Source: Novipirellula herctigrandis
GTDB taxonomy: Bacteria; Planctomycetota; Planctomycetia; Pirellulales; Pirellulaceae
Assembly: GCA_007859835.1 (NCBI GenBank)
Contig: SJPJ01000001.1
Location: forward strand, 5,282,986-5,346,985
Direction: 5' to 3'
Length of the DNA: 64,000 bases
In this document: piece after piece, positions 55,939 to 64,000 of the stretch
Layout: each line of letters starts with the position of its first letter
Position numbering within the stretch: position 1 is the first letter of the stretch
The notes under the pieces: model-generated
Told to the model about the DNA's origin: nothing
Databases searched by the model: none
The model's input: only the letters and a program-made list of their open reading frames with translations
Program-made: the position numbers and the translations under genes

Positions 55939-57093
55939 ATGAAAAGCAGCAAAAAGGTCGCCCTGATCGTAGAAACGTCAAAGGCATTCGGGCGTGGTTT
56001 ACTCCAAAGTATCAGTCGCTACGCTCATTTACACGGTCGATGGTCACTGTATTTTGAGGAACGCGGGCTTGATGATCCGATCCCCCGCGGATTGTCGAGC
56101 GACCACTTCGACGGCATCATCCTTCGCACTCGCCAGCAAAGCCAGATGCACGAGATTTTGAAGCGTTCGATTCCAACGGTCTGTGTCGGTGAGGACAACC
56201 CGCCGGGGGTTTATGCGGTTGGATGTGACGAGGTCGTTTGTTCAAATTTGGCAGCAGAGCATTTACTCGAACGAAATTTTCGCCATTTTGGATTCGTGGG
56301 AATCTCTGGACACGTTTGGTCCGATCGACGCCGAGACGAGTTTGTCCGTTGTATCGGTGACGCGGGGTTTGATTGCTCGGTGATTGAGCCGAGTGGCCCG
56401 AACCACAAAATCGAAACATGGGAACCAATCCGGAAGAAGTTAGTCGATTGGATGATTGATTTGCCCAAACCGATTGGCGTGATGTGCTGCTATGACGTGA
56501 TCGCGCGAGTCGTATTGGATGTATGCCAAGAACTATCGATTTCGGTTCCCGAAGACGTTGCGGTGATTGGGGTCGACAATGATGAAGTGCTCTGTGAAGT
56601 CAGCCAGCCGCCACTTTCGAGCGTGATGCATGACACCAAGCAAATTGGATTCGAGGCCGCTGCGATGCTCGACAAACTAATGCGAGGCGAATCGGTTGCG
56701 CGTTCCGTCATTGTTTCGCCTAGCGGTGTGAAAACTCGCCGGTCGACCGACACGTTAGCCATCGAAGATCGTGCCATCGCCACGGCCTTGGCCTATATCC
56801 GGCGTCATGCCTGCGATGGAATCGAAGTCAGTGATGTCGTGGATCATGTCCCGCTATCGCGTCGTACACTCGAGCGTCGGTTTCGTGACCAGGTCGGTCA
56901 TTCACCGCTTGCGGAAATCGGTCAAGTTCGTTTGAAACGAGTCAAACAATTTCTTGCTGAGACGGACTTAAAGCTGGATGCAGTTGCCGCTCACAGTGGG
57001 TTCCGAAATACGCCTTACATGGCCGCACAGTTTCGAAAGATGTTCGGTATTACTCCCGGTCAGTATCGAGGAAGAGTACAAGGGCGTGGTTGA
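55939..57093 (+). CDS. XylR-type AraC family transcriptional regulator
   Basis: A 384-residue regulator. The N-terminal domain is a LacI-type periplasmic-binding-fold sensor (VALIVETSKAFGRG, DHFDGIILRTR, NLAAEHLLERNFRHFGFVG, VAVIGVDNDEVLCEVSQPPLSSV). The C-terminal 100 residues form an AraC HTH domain: GIEVSDVVDHVPLSRRTLERRF and the second HTH ending FGITPGQYR. This domain order is that of XylR, which activates sugar catabolic genes on binding a pentose. It is divergent from the RbsD-like, AKR and dehydrogenase genes, which are its probable targets. ATG 55939 fits the fold start. Confidence 0.88.
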   Translation: MKSSKKVALIVETSKAFGRGLLQSISRYAHLHGRWSLYFEERGLDDPIPRGLSSDHFDGIILRTRQQSQMHEILKRSIPTVCVGEDNPPGVYAVGCDEVVCSNLAAEHLLERNFRHFGFVGISGHVWSDRRRDEFVRCIGDAGFDCSVIEPSGPNHKIETWEPIRKKLVDWMIDLPKPIGVMCCYDVIARVVLDVCQELSISVPEDVAVIGVDNDEVLCEVSQPPLSSVMHDTKQIGFEAAAMLDKLMRGESVARSVIVSPSGVKTRRSTDTLAIEDRAIATALAYIRRHACDGIEVSDVVDHVPLSRRTLERRFRDQVGHSPLAEIGQVRLKRVKQFLAETDLKLDAVAAHSGFRNTPYMAAQFRKMFGITPGQYRGRVQGRG

Positions 57094-57173
57094 AACTGTC
57101 GCTGACGCAGGTGCGTTGAGCGTCAATCCAAGTCGGCGTAACCCAGCGGCAGGACCTTTGGTTGAATGATTCA

Positions 57174-58226
57174 TCATAGAGAGTCCCAATCGGGTTCCAT
57201 GATCCCCCGCTCTGCTTGTGCGACGAGCTTTGCCATTTCGTTTGCGGTGACGTAGTAGTATCGAAAGTCTCGTTCGGAAGCGATTCGATTGAGTTGATTA
57301 TGGAATCGTTTGGCTTCTTCACTGAGCCAAACGTCAGCGTTCGCTGGTTTTCCTCCATGTGTATGCAGTTTGATGAATTGCCATTTCGAATGTCCTGTGA
57401 CAGTGACGTTCGCTCGTAACCAATCATCCACTCGGTTGCCCAGCAACGGTTGGGACCGGGCGACATTGCCATTTTCGACACTGGGTTTTCTCCAAGGTCG
57501 CTCGTGTTTTACCACCAATGGCCCTTGGATCATCAGCAAGCCATCATTAGGCCGGTCGCGACCGGTCGTTGCCTCGATTCCCGTATCATGAGATTTAGGG
57601 CAATCGGGGTCGTCGATCGCATAATAGATTTGGTTGATCGTTCGAATTTGTGCTGAATGCGGCGCGGCGGGCATGGTGAAATCGGCGAAACAGCCAGTCT
57701 CTCTGAGGATCGTGATTTCGTTGTTGACGCCACACCATTTGCCGTCGGGGTGCGAGTTGTCGAGCGCCCAATTGCCATGAATGAAGCCATAGCGAATCTG
57801 ACCCGACGGGTCCTTTTTCAATAATCCATGTCGGTCGTGTAGCGTTTGGATTGATTCGAGAAGCAGTTGTCGAAGCGAATCGCCATTGTCATCGTCATGG
57901 TGCAAATGAATTTCGACATCCCCATAGCCAGCGCGAACCAGTGTCGCGAGTTTGTCGAGATGCTTAGCATCGTAACATTCGATCGGATAAAAGAACGTAT
58001 GCTGTGGCGGTCTGCCACGCGAGTCCGCACAACCATCGACCGTGTTCGGGTATTCGTCGATCCATCGATCGACCCGTGCAAGTTGTTGATCCACACTCGC
58101 ATGATTCCACTGAGGTTCATAGTGATCGGCAACGCAAAGAAAAACATGCGTAGGTGTCGGCACACGTCTTCGCCCGCTTGCGTATGCTTCGGCGAACGTC
58201 GCCAAGTTCATACCTCGGATTCGCAT
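57174..58226 (-). CDS. Polysaccharide deacetylase-like protein of the right-edge operon
   Basis: A 350-residue protein. The start resembles a catalytic barrel with FLCVADHYEPQW, then FFYPIECYD and DVEIHLHHDDDN, an acidic/His pattern where metal-binding residues of NodB-type deacetylases lie, though the canonical H-x3-H is not clear. A second HGNWALDN and the end THGGKPANADVWL look catalytic-fold related. No signal peptide. The gene is five bases after the GT2 gene and is the last of the operon, so modification of the glycan is a sensible guess. The family call is weak. Confidence 0.5.
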   Translation of the reverse strand: MRIRGMNLATFAEAYASGRRRVPTPTHVFLCVADHYEPQWNHASVDQQLARVDRWIDEYPNTVDGCADSRGRPPQHTFFYPIECYDAKHLDKLATLVRAGYGDVEIHLHHDDDNGDSLRQLLLESIQTLHDRHGLLKKDPSGQIRYGFIHGNWALDNSHPDGKWCGVNNEITILRETGCFADFTMPAAPHSAQIRTINQIYYAIDDPDCPKSHDTGIEATTGRDRPNDGLLMIQGPLVVKHERPWRKPSVENGNVARSQPLLGNRVDDWLRANVTVTGHSKWQFIKLHTHGGKPANADVWLSEEAKRFHNQLNRIASERDFRYYYVTANEMAKLVAQAERGIMEPDWDSL

Positions 58227-58231
58227 TGCGT

Positions 58232-59443
58232 CTATGCCGCCCGTTTCTGCGATTGCGAGTCGTTGGCCACAGCGACGGCGTCCCAGCTAGATCGCGATGT
58301 TGGGTTCCAAGTCACCGTGTCCGGATGTCGCATCCATCGGAGAATTCCGATTCCGATCGCAGCGTTCATCACAACGAACGACGATGCGACTCGCGTGAAT
58401 CGTGCGAAGAATGTTCCTGGCGATGAAACGAAGCCATAAAGCGCAGCGGAATAGGCAAATATTTGCAGAGCGAATAGCCACTTGTAACTAGCGTGAGGAA
58501 ACAAGTGGACATTGGAAACGAACGCCGTCGCCAACAGGAATGGTCCGGTCCATCGCAGCAGTTTGTGCGATACAAAGGCGGCGCAAGTTGTCCGATTTTT
58601 CCATCGCCACAATTCATGCATTACGGGCAAGCACTGAAACGCTCCGATTCCGATTCGGCTTCGTCGATCGAATTCGGCACGGATGTCCTTGCCACCAGTT
58701 GCGTAGGCTCGCGCAGACGGGTCAAGCACGAATTGGCAGCGATGAGTCAAATGGACTAGCATCGGCAGCACCATGTCGTCATTAATAGTCGGACGTGTGG
58801 GCGTGACGAACATCGACCGCCGAATCGCGTAGATCGCTCCGCTGGTTCCAAGCATGATGCCCAATTTCGCTTCGCACCTTCGAACCATCATCTCCATCTT
58901 CCAGTACGTCGATTCACTCGGCATACCGTTTTCGTCGACAATGGCGACTTGGCCAGTTACCAGACCGATATCGGGATTAGCAAAATGCCGAGCCAACCGA
59001 TTCAGTGACTGCGAATCGAAGCGAGTCGTTACATCGGTGAATACGATCACGGGACTATCGATCGACTCCACCGCATCGACCATCGTGGCAGATTTTCCGC
59101 GGCGTTGAACGAAATCAATTGCTGTAATCCGACGATCGTTGAACTCGTGCACGATTGCGACTGTCCGGTCTGTGCTGCCGTCCGACGCAATCAAGATGCG
59201 AAGACGGTCCGATGGATAGTCGCACGCCAGGATGTTCTCGATGCGTTTTGGTAGGTGCTGCTCGGCGTTATATGCTGCGACCAAAACCGTGATCATCGGC
59301 AAATCCTCTCGCTCGCGTTGCGCAGACTCAACAGCGTCGCCACACCGTTTTGCCAACAGCGCAACCACCATCGGATAGCCCGCGTAAGCGTACGCAAGGC
59401 AAAGGACCGATCCCCAGAACGCGAATGTGAACAGAGTATCCAT
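58232..59443 (-). CDS. Membrane glycosyltransferase family 2
   Basis: A 403-residue inner-membrane glycosyltransferase. An N-terminal helix precedes the GT-A domain with VLVAAYNAEQHLPKRIENIL, ASDGSTDRT, VFTDVTTRFD and GTSGAIYAIRR. A C-terminal block of hydrophobic segments follows (from about WTGPFLLATAFVSNV). The pattern resembles hyaluronan/cellulose-type transferases, but the Q-x-x-R-W motif is absent; FDRRSRIG stands in its place. It adds a sugar in the exopolysaccharide pathway. It is 86 bp after a GT4 gene and five bases before the deacetylase-like gene. Confidence 0.85.
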   Translation of the reverse strand: MDTLFTFAFWGSVLCLAYAYAGYPMVVALLAKRCGDAVESAQREREDLPMITVLVAAYNAEQHLPKRIENILACDYPSDRLRILIASDGSTDRTVAIVHEFNDRRITAIDFVQRRGKSATMVDAVESIDSPVIVFTDVTTRFDSQSLNRLARHFANPDIGLVTGQVAIVDENGMPSESTYWKMEMMVRRCEAKLGIMLGTSGAIYAIRRSMFVTPTRPTINDDMVLPMLVHLTHRCQFVLDPSARAYATGGKDIRAEFDRRSRIGIGAFQCLPVMHELWRWKNRTTCAAFVSHKLLRWTGPFLLATAFVSNVHLFPHASYKWLFALQIFAYSAALYGFVSSPGTFFARFTRVASSFVVMNAAIGIGILRWMRHPDTVTWNPTSRSSWDAVAVANDSQSQKRAA

Positions 59444-59529
59444 ACTCTCACTAGTTCGGTTATTTGCGTGCCGCTAGGCCAACGATTTTACGAGTTTCAC
59501 GCAAAGCTCTCGCCAAGGACCTGCTCCGA

Positions 59530-60852
59530 TCACGGCGTATTTGGGACGATTGAATCGATCACGCCTGCTAATTGGCCAGTCAGTTCGCGACGTGAATACC
59601 GTTGGATCGGTTTTACGTGGGGCTGATGTTGGACCTGATCGCGTCGCGCGCTTTCGCGATCCCTCCATCTTGACCCGATCCACGTTGCGATTTCTTTGGT
59701 CTGTTTAGGATGGAATTGGTCGAAATGTTGCTGTTGACGCAACAAGGTTGCCATTTCGCCATCGCCACAAACCGCCAGGATCGGTTTCTTGAGAGCCAGG
59801 TATTCAAACAATTTCGCCGGAACGACACGCTCGGCACCGGCTTCGTCCGCTAGTAGCAACAATAGCGTATCGGCTGATGCAGCAAGGTCGAGCGATTGTC
59901 CGTGGGGTACGTAGTCATGAAGGATCAACTTAACCGCTGATGACTTTAGTTTCTTTAAAATAGCATTTTGCTCGGGAGTACGTCTGCCGACGATGGCCAA
60001 TTCAATCCGAGCGGCAGTGTTTGGGTCACTCTTGGAAAGACGCAAAAGTGCTGAGACGATTGGCGACACATCGGTCAGTTTCCAAAGGGTTCCTGTGTAG
60101 ACGATTCGCAAACGGTCGGTTGTTGGTTCGGACCGGTTCACGCCAGCGATGTCGTCTTCGTCGTAGCCATTGTAAAGGCACGTTACCGGTGCGGTTCCGC
60201 CAGCGTTTTTTATCTGCCGATTCAATTCGTCGGCACTTGCCTGAGTCGTTGCCAAAACTGCGTCAGCGGACTTCAACACCTTGTGTAGCATTGCAAGTTG
60301 CCGCCGTTGGCTGCTTCCGGTTCGTTGGTGATTGTCCATGTATTGACTGGCCAGCAACCATTCATCACGAAAATCCAGCACGAGCGGCAACTGAAAGCGA
60401 CGTTTGAGCGATCGTCCTAACAAAAATGATGAAAACGGTGGTCCGCTCACATAGATCGCCTTGTGGTGTTGTTTCAATATTTTATTTGCCATGTGCCAAG
60501 CCAGCGGATTCCAAAGGACTTGTGGATCCGGTTGCAGGACAGACATTGCAGCGTGTCGAATCCATCGCTTCGGGGAGAAGCGTCTTGTTCGTTTACTCGT
60601 TGCAAGGTTTTGTTTGACCGAATAGGACGGTTCCAGTGTCTTCGCTCTCAGCACGATTGTTTCCGGATCGATGTCGTTTAACAAGTCATTGTCGGAAACC
60701 GGTACTGATGGATTGGCAGCGGTCAGGACGGTTGGTTGCCATCCAAAGTGAGGCAGATACTTTGTAAACTTTACACTGCGTTGTACTCCCGCGCCGCCGG
60801 TTGGCGGATACGCATAGCAAATAAACAGCACTCGCGCTTCGTGATTCGTCAT
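59530..60852 (-). CDS. Glycosyltransferase family 4 (first of two)
   Basis: A 440-residue GT-B protein. The N-terminal Gly-rich acceptor loop YAYPPTGGAGVQRSVKF, the middle strand IVYTGTLWKLTD and the C-terminal donor-binding motif VPAKLFEYLALKKPILAV are typical of GT4. It transfers an activated sugar to a lipid-linked or growing glycan on the cytoplasmic face. It starts at ATG 60852 overlapping the stop of the second GT4 gene by four bases, so the two are translated together. Sugar specificity cannot be read. Confidence 0.88.
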   Translation of the reverse strand: MTNHEARVLFICYAYPPTGGAGVQRSVKFTKYLPHFGWQPTVLTAANPSVPVSDNDLLNDIDPETIVLRAKTLEPSYSVKQNLATSKRTRRFSPKRWIRHAAMSVLQPDPQVLWNPLAWHMANKILKQHHKAIYVSGPPFSSFLLGRSLKRRFQLPLVLDFRDEWLLASQYMDNHQRTGSSQRRQLAMLHKVLKSADAVLATTQASADELNRQIKNAGGTAPVTCLYNGYDEDDIAGVNRSEPTTDRLRIVYTGTLWKLTDVSPIVSALLRLSKSDPNTAARIELAIVGRRTPEQNAILKKLKSSAVKLILHDYVPHGQSLDLAASADTLLLLLADEAGAERVVPAKLFEYLALKKPILAVCGDGEMATLLRQQQHFDQFHPKQTKEIATWIGSRWRDRESARRDQVQHQPHVKPIQRYSRRELTGQLAGVIDSIVPNTP

Positions 60853-61985
60853 TGCGTTACCTCGCGAAACACTGCGTCGAAGCGTGATGCCATTTCTGCT
60901 AAACCGTCGGGAATGAAGCGGCGTTTACCGGAGCAAGATGATTCGACTCTTTCGATGACCGCTTTTGCGAACGCATGGACATCTCCGTCGGCTACCAACG
61001 TGTCGATATTAGGTGATGCGATTTCAGAGACACCGCCGACATCCGTTGCTACAAACGGAGTGCCGCAAGCGATAGATTCAAGTAGTACGTTGGGTATGCC
61101 TTCGCTATGGCTGGTCAATACGGTGACATCGGCAGCGTTGAAACGTAGGGCAAGCTCGGAATGGGGTAGATTGCCTTCAAAACGAACGTGCCTATCGAGT
61201 TTTAGTTGCGAACAAAGTGAACGCAATTCTGCGTTCATGGACCCGTCACCGGCAAGTATCACTTTTAGACGGTCGCCCCATTTTTCTCTCCAAAATACCG
61301 CCGCTCTAAGAAGCATCGTCGGGTTTTTGACTGGCTCGAGTCTCCCGCACCAAAGGCATACGATATCGTTTTCGGAAAGGTCGGATGCGGCGCGTGCGTC
61401 GGATCGGTTCATCGGGAAGAAACGCTCTGCATCGACCCCTCGATAGATTACTTGAATCTTGTGCGCATTCGTGCCAAGTTCGCGAGCATGGAATTCTAAA
61501 TCGTGACTGACCACAATCAAACAATCCGCTTTGGAAACAACTCGCTCGATCGCTCGTCGTCGCGATGGATTCGCAGTCAGAACTCGTAAATCACTCCCCC
61601 CTGAAAAAGCGATGTGCGGTGTGTGAAAACGTCTCGCTGCTCGTTGGGCTGCCGCAGCATCGGGGTGCAGCCAATAACCCATGACTAAATCGGGCGTGAA
61701 AGTTTTCTCAATTCGCTTCACGGTCGGCAAGATTGAATGCCAATAGAATCGGTCATAGTGCTGGCGAAAGAACTTTGGCGGATAGTAGTAGGTAGGGAAA
61801 TGCTCAAGCGTCGAATGGTCCGCGTCATCGTAGGACGATTTCTTCGCACGCTGTGTCCAAGGAACCGGAGCAATCACTCGCACATCGTGCATGACACGCA
61901 ACGCATCGACCAAGTTTCGATTGAATATTCCTTGGCGCGGTCGAACCGGAGTTGGGTATGTCGTGGTGATCAAGAGAATGTTCAC
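60849..61985 (-). CDS. Glycosyltransferase family 4 (second of two)
   Basis: A 378-residue GT4 enzyme. Signatures are TYPTPVRPRQGIFNRNLVDAL at the start, LWCGRLEPVKNP, VTVLTSHSEGIPNVLLESIACGTPFVATDVGGVSEI at the donor site. It starts with GTG 61985, overlapping the EEP gene's stop (GTGA), and its own stop overlaps the next GT4 gene, so translation is coupled across the operon. It resembles teichuronic/exopolysaccharide-type GT4 enzymes. The product glycan is unknown. Confidence 0.88.
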   Translation of the reverse strand: MNILLITTTYPTPVRPRQGIFNRNLVDALRVMHDVRVIAPVPWTQRAKKSSYDDADHSTLEHFPTYYYPPKFFRQHYDRFYWHSILPTVKRIEKTFTPDLVMGYWLHPDAAAAQRAARRFHTPHIAFSGGSDLRVLTANPSRRRAIERVVSKADCLIVVSHDLEFHARELGTNAHKIQVIYRGVDAERFFPMNRSDARAASDLSENDIVCLWCGRLEPVKNPTMLLRAAVFWREKWGDRLKVILAGDGSMNAELRSLCSQLKLDRHVRFEGNLPHSELALRFNAADVTVLTSHSEGIPNVLLESIACGTPFVATDVGGVSEIASPNIDTLVADGDVHAFAKAVIERVESSCSGKRRFIPDGLAEMASRFDAVFREVTQ

Positions 61986-62977
61986 GGTGACATTGCCTTT
62001 GTCGGTTTCAAAGCCACGATGACCGAGCGATGATCACCTCCCAAATCAGGACCCACTTCCGAATGAATCACTGTCCAATTTGAATCGACAAGCAAGTGGT
62101 CGATTCGAACCCCGTGATACTTTGTAAATTTAGTGTACCCAAAACCTCGCTTGCCCGCGGATCGCGAGTCGACATAGCCGCCCCAGTAACGCCGGAAATA
62201 TTCACTGTCAGCAGGAGCATTAAAGTCACCCGCGATGATCGTTGGCAAATCCGAATCGTAGACTTCTTGGTACGCTTGATCAGCGACCTCGCAATACGCG
62301 CTCCCCATTTCTCGGATTGCCGCAGGTCCCTCGGCAAAATTCATCGCTTGCATTTTGGCAAATGCAGGACGGAAGGTAGGCAAATGAATCGAGACGACTC
62401 TAATCGATCGCTCTGGTTTCCAATCAATCGTGCAAGCGGCCGCTGCAACCGCGCGATAATGTGTTTCCGGTTGTCGTGCCAAAACACGAGCTTCGCTCAT
62501 CGGCAATGTGCTGGCTATGACGATTTGATGACGCTGTTGATACGGCCACCCAAGTTTGTCAAACAGCGAAATGGCTTCCTTGGGTTCGCATTCCTGTAGT
62601 AGAAGAACATCGATTTTGTGTTTGTGAACCAATTCGATCATTTCAGGAATGTTTAGGTCCCCGCCACCAACATTGCTCGTCAATATATGCAGTTCTTCAC
62701 TTTCGTTAGTGGACGGTCTAGCTGACGAAAATGCCTTGTATCCCATAATGGGAAAAAGGATGATCAATAGATGGAGAAGATAAATGCACGAGAGTTTCCA
62801 GCGACACCAAAATGTGATCGGCAGCAAAATCACAATCGGCAGCGCAACCACCCAGCGTGGTGAAAATAGAAACAGAGTCCCCAGCCAATGCGTATTGAGG
62901 CCTGATCGTAGCAGTCCCCAGCCAATCAGTAGCAACACCAAATAGGCAATTGCCAGAACCAAGACGGACCGTTTCAT
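61982..62977 (-). CDS. Membrane-anchored endonuclease/exonuclease/phosphatase family protein
   Basis: A 331-residue protein with three hydrophobic N-terminal segments (about 5-95) and a C-terminal EEP domain. The active-site strands are intact: LTSNVGGG (Asn), LLLQECEP (Glu), HLPTFR, IIAGDFNAP (Asp, Asn) and GDHRSVI (Asp-His). It could hydrolyse a phosphodiester, e.g. of a lipid or a glycan carrier. I chose ATG 62977 because it overlaps the upstream stop as ATGA; an in-frame start at 62995 is also possible. Its presence within a glycosyltransferase operon suggests a role at the lipid-linked stage; that is inference. Confidence 0.8.
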   Translation of the reverse strand: MKRSVLVLAIAYLVLLLIGWGLLRSGLNTHWLGTLFLFSPRWVVALPIVILLPITFWCRWKLSCIYLLHLLIILFPIMGYKAFSSARPSTNESEELHILTSNVGGGDLNIPEMIELVHKHKIDVLLLQECEPKEAISLFDKLGWPYQQRHQIVIASTLPMSEARVLARQPETHYRAVAAAACTIDWKPERSIRVVSIHLPTFRPAFAKMQAMNFAEGPAAIREMGSAYCEVADQAYQEVYDSDLPTIIAGDFNAPADSEYFRRYWGGYVDSRSAGKRGFGYTKFTKYHGVRIDHLLVDSNWTVIHSEVGPDLGGDHRSVIVALKPTKAMSP

Positions 62978-64000
62978 CCTGCGATCCTTTGACATTCGTT
63001 CGGAGGATTGTAGCCGATGACGACGCGTGTTTTTCCCGAAGGTGTCAATTCAATCTGTTCGACCTGTTCAATTTTCAACTCACATGATCGCCCTACTGCG
63101 TCGAGTACTTGATCACGAAGGGCGTTTTCGGCTTCGCGATTCCAATCGTCGGCGACAACTAACTTCAAGCGTACGGTGTTTGGACCGAGTTGTGCAACTT
63201 GGAATTGACGAATCGAATCCACGTCCTTCAATAGATGAGGGAAATATTCTCCGGGTACACGGCGGCCGTTGGGCAGATCGAGGACGTCCAATTGGCGGCC
63301 GAGAACTTTTCGCAGTAGTGGTAGTCCGCGGCCACAGGGACATTGCTCAAAGCCGGCGATTCCGCGGTCACCTGTCGCGTAGCGGACAAATGGTGTTGCC
63401 GTGTTGAACAAGTCCGTTATGACAATTTTCCCTTCTTCACCATCACGCGTTGGTTTTCCATCGTGATCAAGGACTTCGACAATCAGGTTCTCGCTGGTTA
63501 GATGTAGTCCCGTGTGTTGATCACATTCGGCCCCAATCAGGGTGAATTCTCGAGACCCGTAAGTTTCAAATACCGGCGCACCAAATGAACGTTCGATCTG
63601 TTCGCGTTGGAAATCGTGAAGCTTCTCGGCACCGACGATGATCGATTGAGGTTGATGGACGTTGGCCCCAAGCGTTTGTATCGATTTGGCAAGTAGAAAC
63701 AGCGGAGTTGTATAGGCGATGATGACGGTCGGACGATATCGGTTGATGCGGCGGATATAGGTCTCGATGGTCGATTGTGACAAGTTAAAACTGTTCATCA
63801 TGTCGCGGCGGTACAATGCGCGAGAATAGGCGTGCTCTTTGAGACGTTGGCGAAATGATAATGGCTGCAGAGGAACTCCCCATAAATAGGATTGTTTTGT
63901 GCCTGGCGATGCACCGCCCCAAGTATAGCCGCGAAACGTCGCCGCAACGCGGCGGTCGTTTGCTTCCGCCTCGATCGTAAATCTCAGTGGGGTGCCGGTG
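62974..64000 (-). CDS. CapK/PaaK-like AMP-forming ligase, partial at the right edge
   Basis: At least 341 residues are visible and the frame runs off the right edge without a start. Reading from the edge, the first residues show T-G-T-P-L near the AMP-binding phosphate loop and the YTWGG, GTKQSYLWG motif of the PaaK/CapK family. Next come the adenylate-binding GAEKLHDFQ, ETYGSREF, the hinge TPFVRYATGDRG and the C-terminal domain. The family activates carboxylates or acts in capsule synthesis. A TTG inside (63816) is not the true start. The stop overlaps the EEP start by four bases, so it heads the visible part of the operon. Confidence 0.85.
   Translation of the reverse strand, partial: TGTPLRFTIEAEANDRRVAATFRGYTWGGASPGTKQSYLWGVPLQPLSFRQRLKEHAYSRALYRRDMMNSFNLSQSTIETYIRRINRYRPTVIIAYTTPLFLLAKSIQTLGANVHQPQSIIVGAEKLHDFQREQIERSFGAPVFETYGSREFTLIGAECDQHTGLHLTSENLIVEVLDHDGKPTRDGEEGKIVITDLFNTATPFVRYATGDRGIAGFEQCPCGRGLPLLRKVLGRQLDVLDLPNGRRVPGEYFPHLLKDVDSIRQFQVAQLGPNTVRLKLVVADDWNREAENALRDQVLDAVGRSCELKIEQVEQIELTPSGKTRVVIGYNPPNECQRIAG

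Overview
The window looks like chromosomal DNA of a planctomycete of the Pirellulaceae (Rhodopirellula-like). The evidence is three DUF1559 pseudopilin-like proteins (prepilin N-terminus plus C-terminal H-x9-DG), clustered S1 sulfatases, an ECF sigma factor of the Rhodopirellula/Verrucomicrobium type paired with a FecR-like partner, dense runs of 4-base gene overlaps, and mid-range GC. I saw no rRNA, tRNA, CRISPR array, intact insertion sequence or phage gene. All family calls come from reading motifs; no search was run.

Layout. (1) 1-4.4 kb, plus strand: a cell-surface glycan block (ABC exporter with an extracytoplasmic coiled coil, cupin, sugar nucleotidyltransferase, WavE-like protein). 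(2) 4.4-7.7 kb: PQQ-type beta-propeller, RbsD/FucU mutarotase, site-2 protease with CBS domains. (3) 7.7-12.6 kb, minus strand: nagB, nagA, a fused acyltransferase/AMP-ligase and a homocysteine methyltransferase-like gene, apparently one operon. (4) 12.7-19.4 kb, minus strand: miaA, an exopolysaccharide sugar transferase with a degenerate Wzc-like partner, pdxH, and the 2-oxoglutarate dehydrogenase E2 gene. (5) 19.8-26.5 kb: an EEP-fold protein with an eroded active site, a DUF5060 glycosidase-like protein, a DUF4190/WD40 protein and a GNAT acetyltransferase.

(6) 26.6-44.8 kb is the most striking part. A DUF1559 gene diverges from an ECF sigma/FecR pair. Downstream of the pair, all on the plus strand, lie a second DUF1559 gene, a 55-residue lipoprotein, three S1 sulfatases, a 1703-residue sulfatase-GH2-GH43 fusion, and a LacZ-type GH2 enzyme. 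This reads as a sulfated-glycan degradation locus, probably under ECF control. (7) 44.9-47.3 kb: an SGNH hydrolase fused to a methyltransferase, facing a truncated carbamoyltransferase remnant. (8) 47.5-52.7 kb: a tightly coupled type II secretion-like operon of three GspF-like membrane proteins, three pseudopilin-like proteins and a DUF1559 protein, with no ATPase or secretin gene. (9) 52.9-57.1 kb: a sugar-catabolic set (Zn-dehydrogenase, aldo/keto reductase, RbsD/FucU-like protein) divergent from a XylR-type AraC regulator. (10) 57.2 kb to the right edge, minus strand: an exopolysaccharide operon (CapK-like ligase cut by the edge, EEP-family protein, two GT4, one GT2, one deacetylase-like protein).

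The recurring theme is glycans: making surface polysaccharide at both ends and at 14-17 kb, and breaking down external, probably sulfated, polysaccharide in the middle. Short 17-18 bp tandem duplications recur at four separate places. Only one gene-free stretch exceeds 300 bp, at 19421-19837, and it holds one of these repeats.
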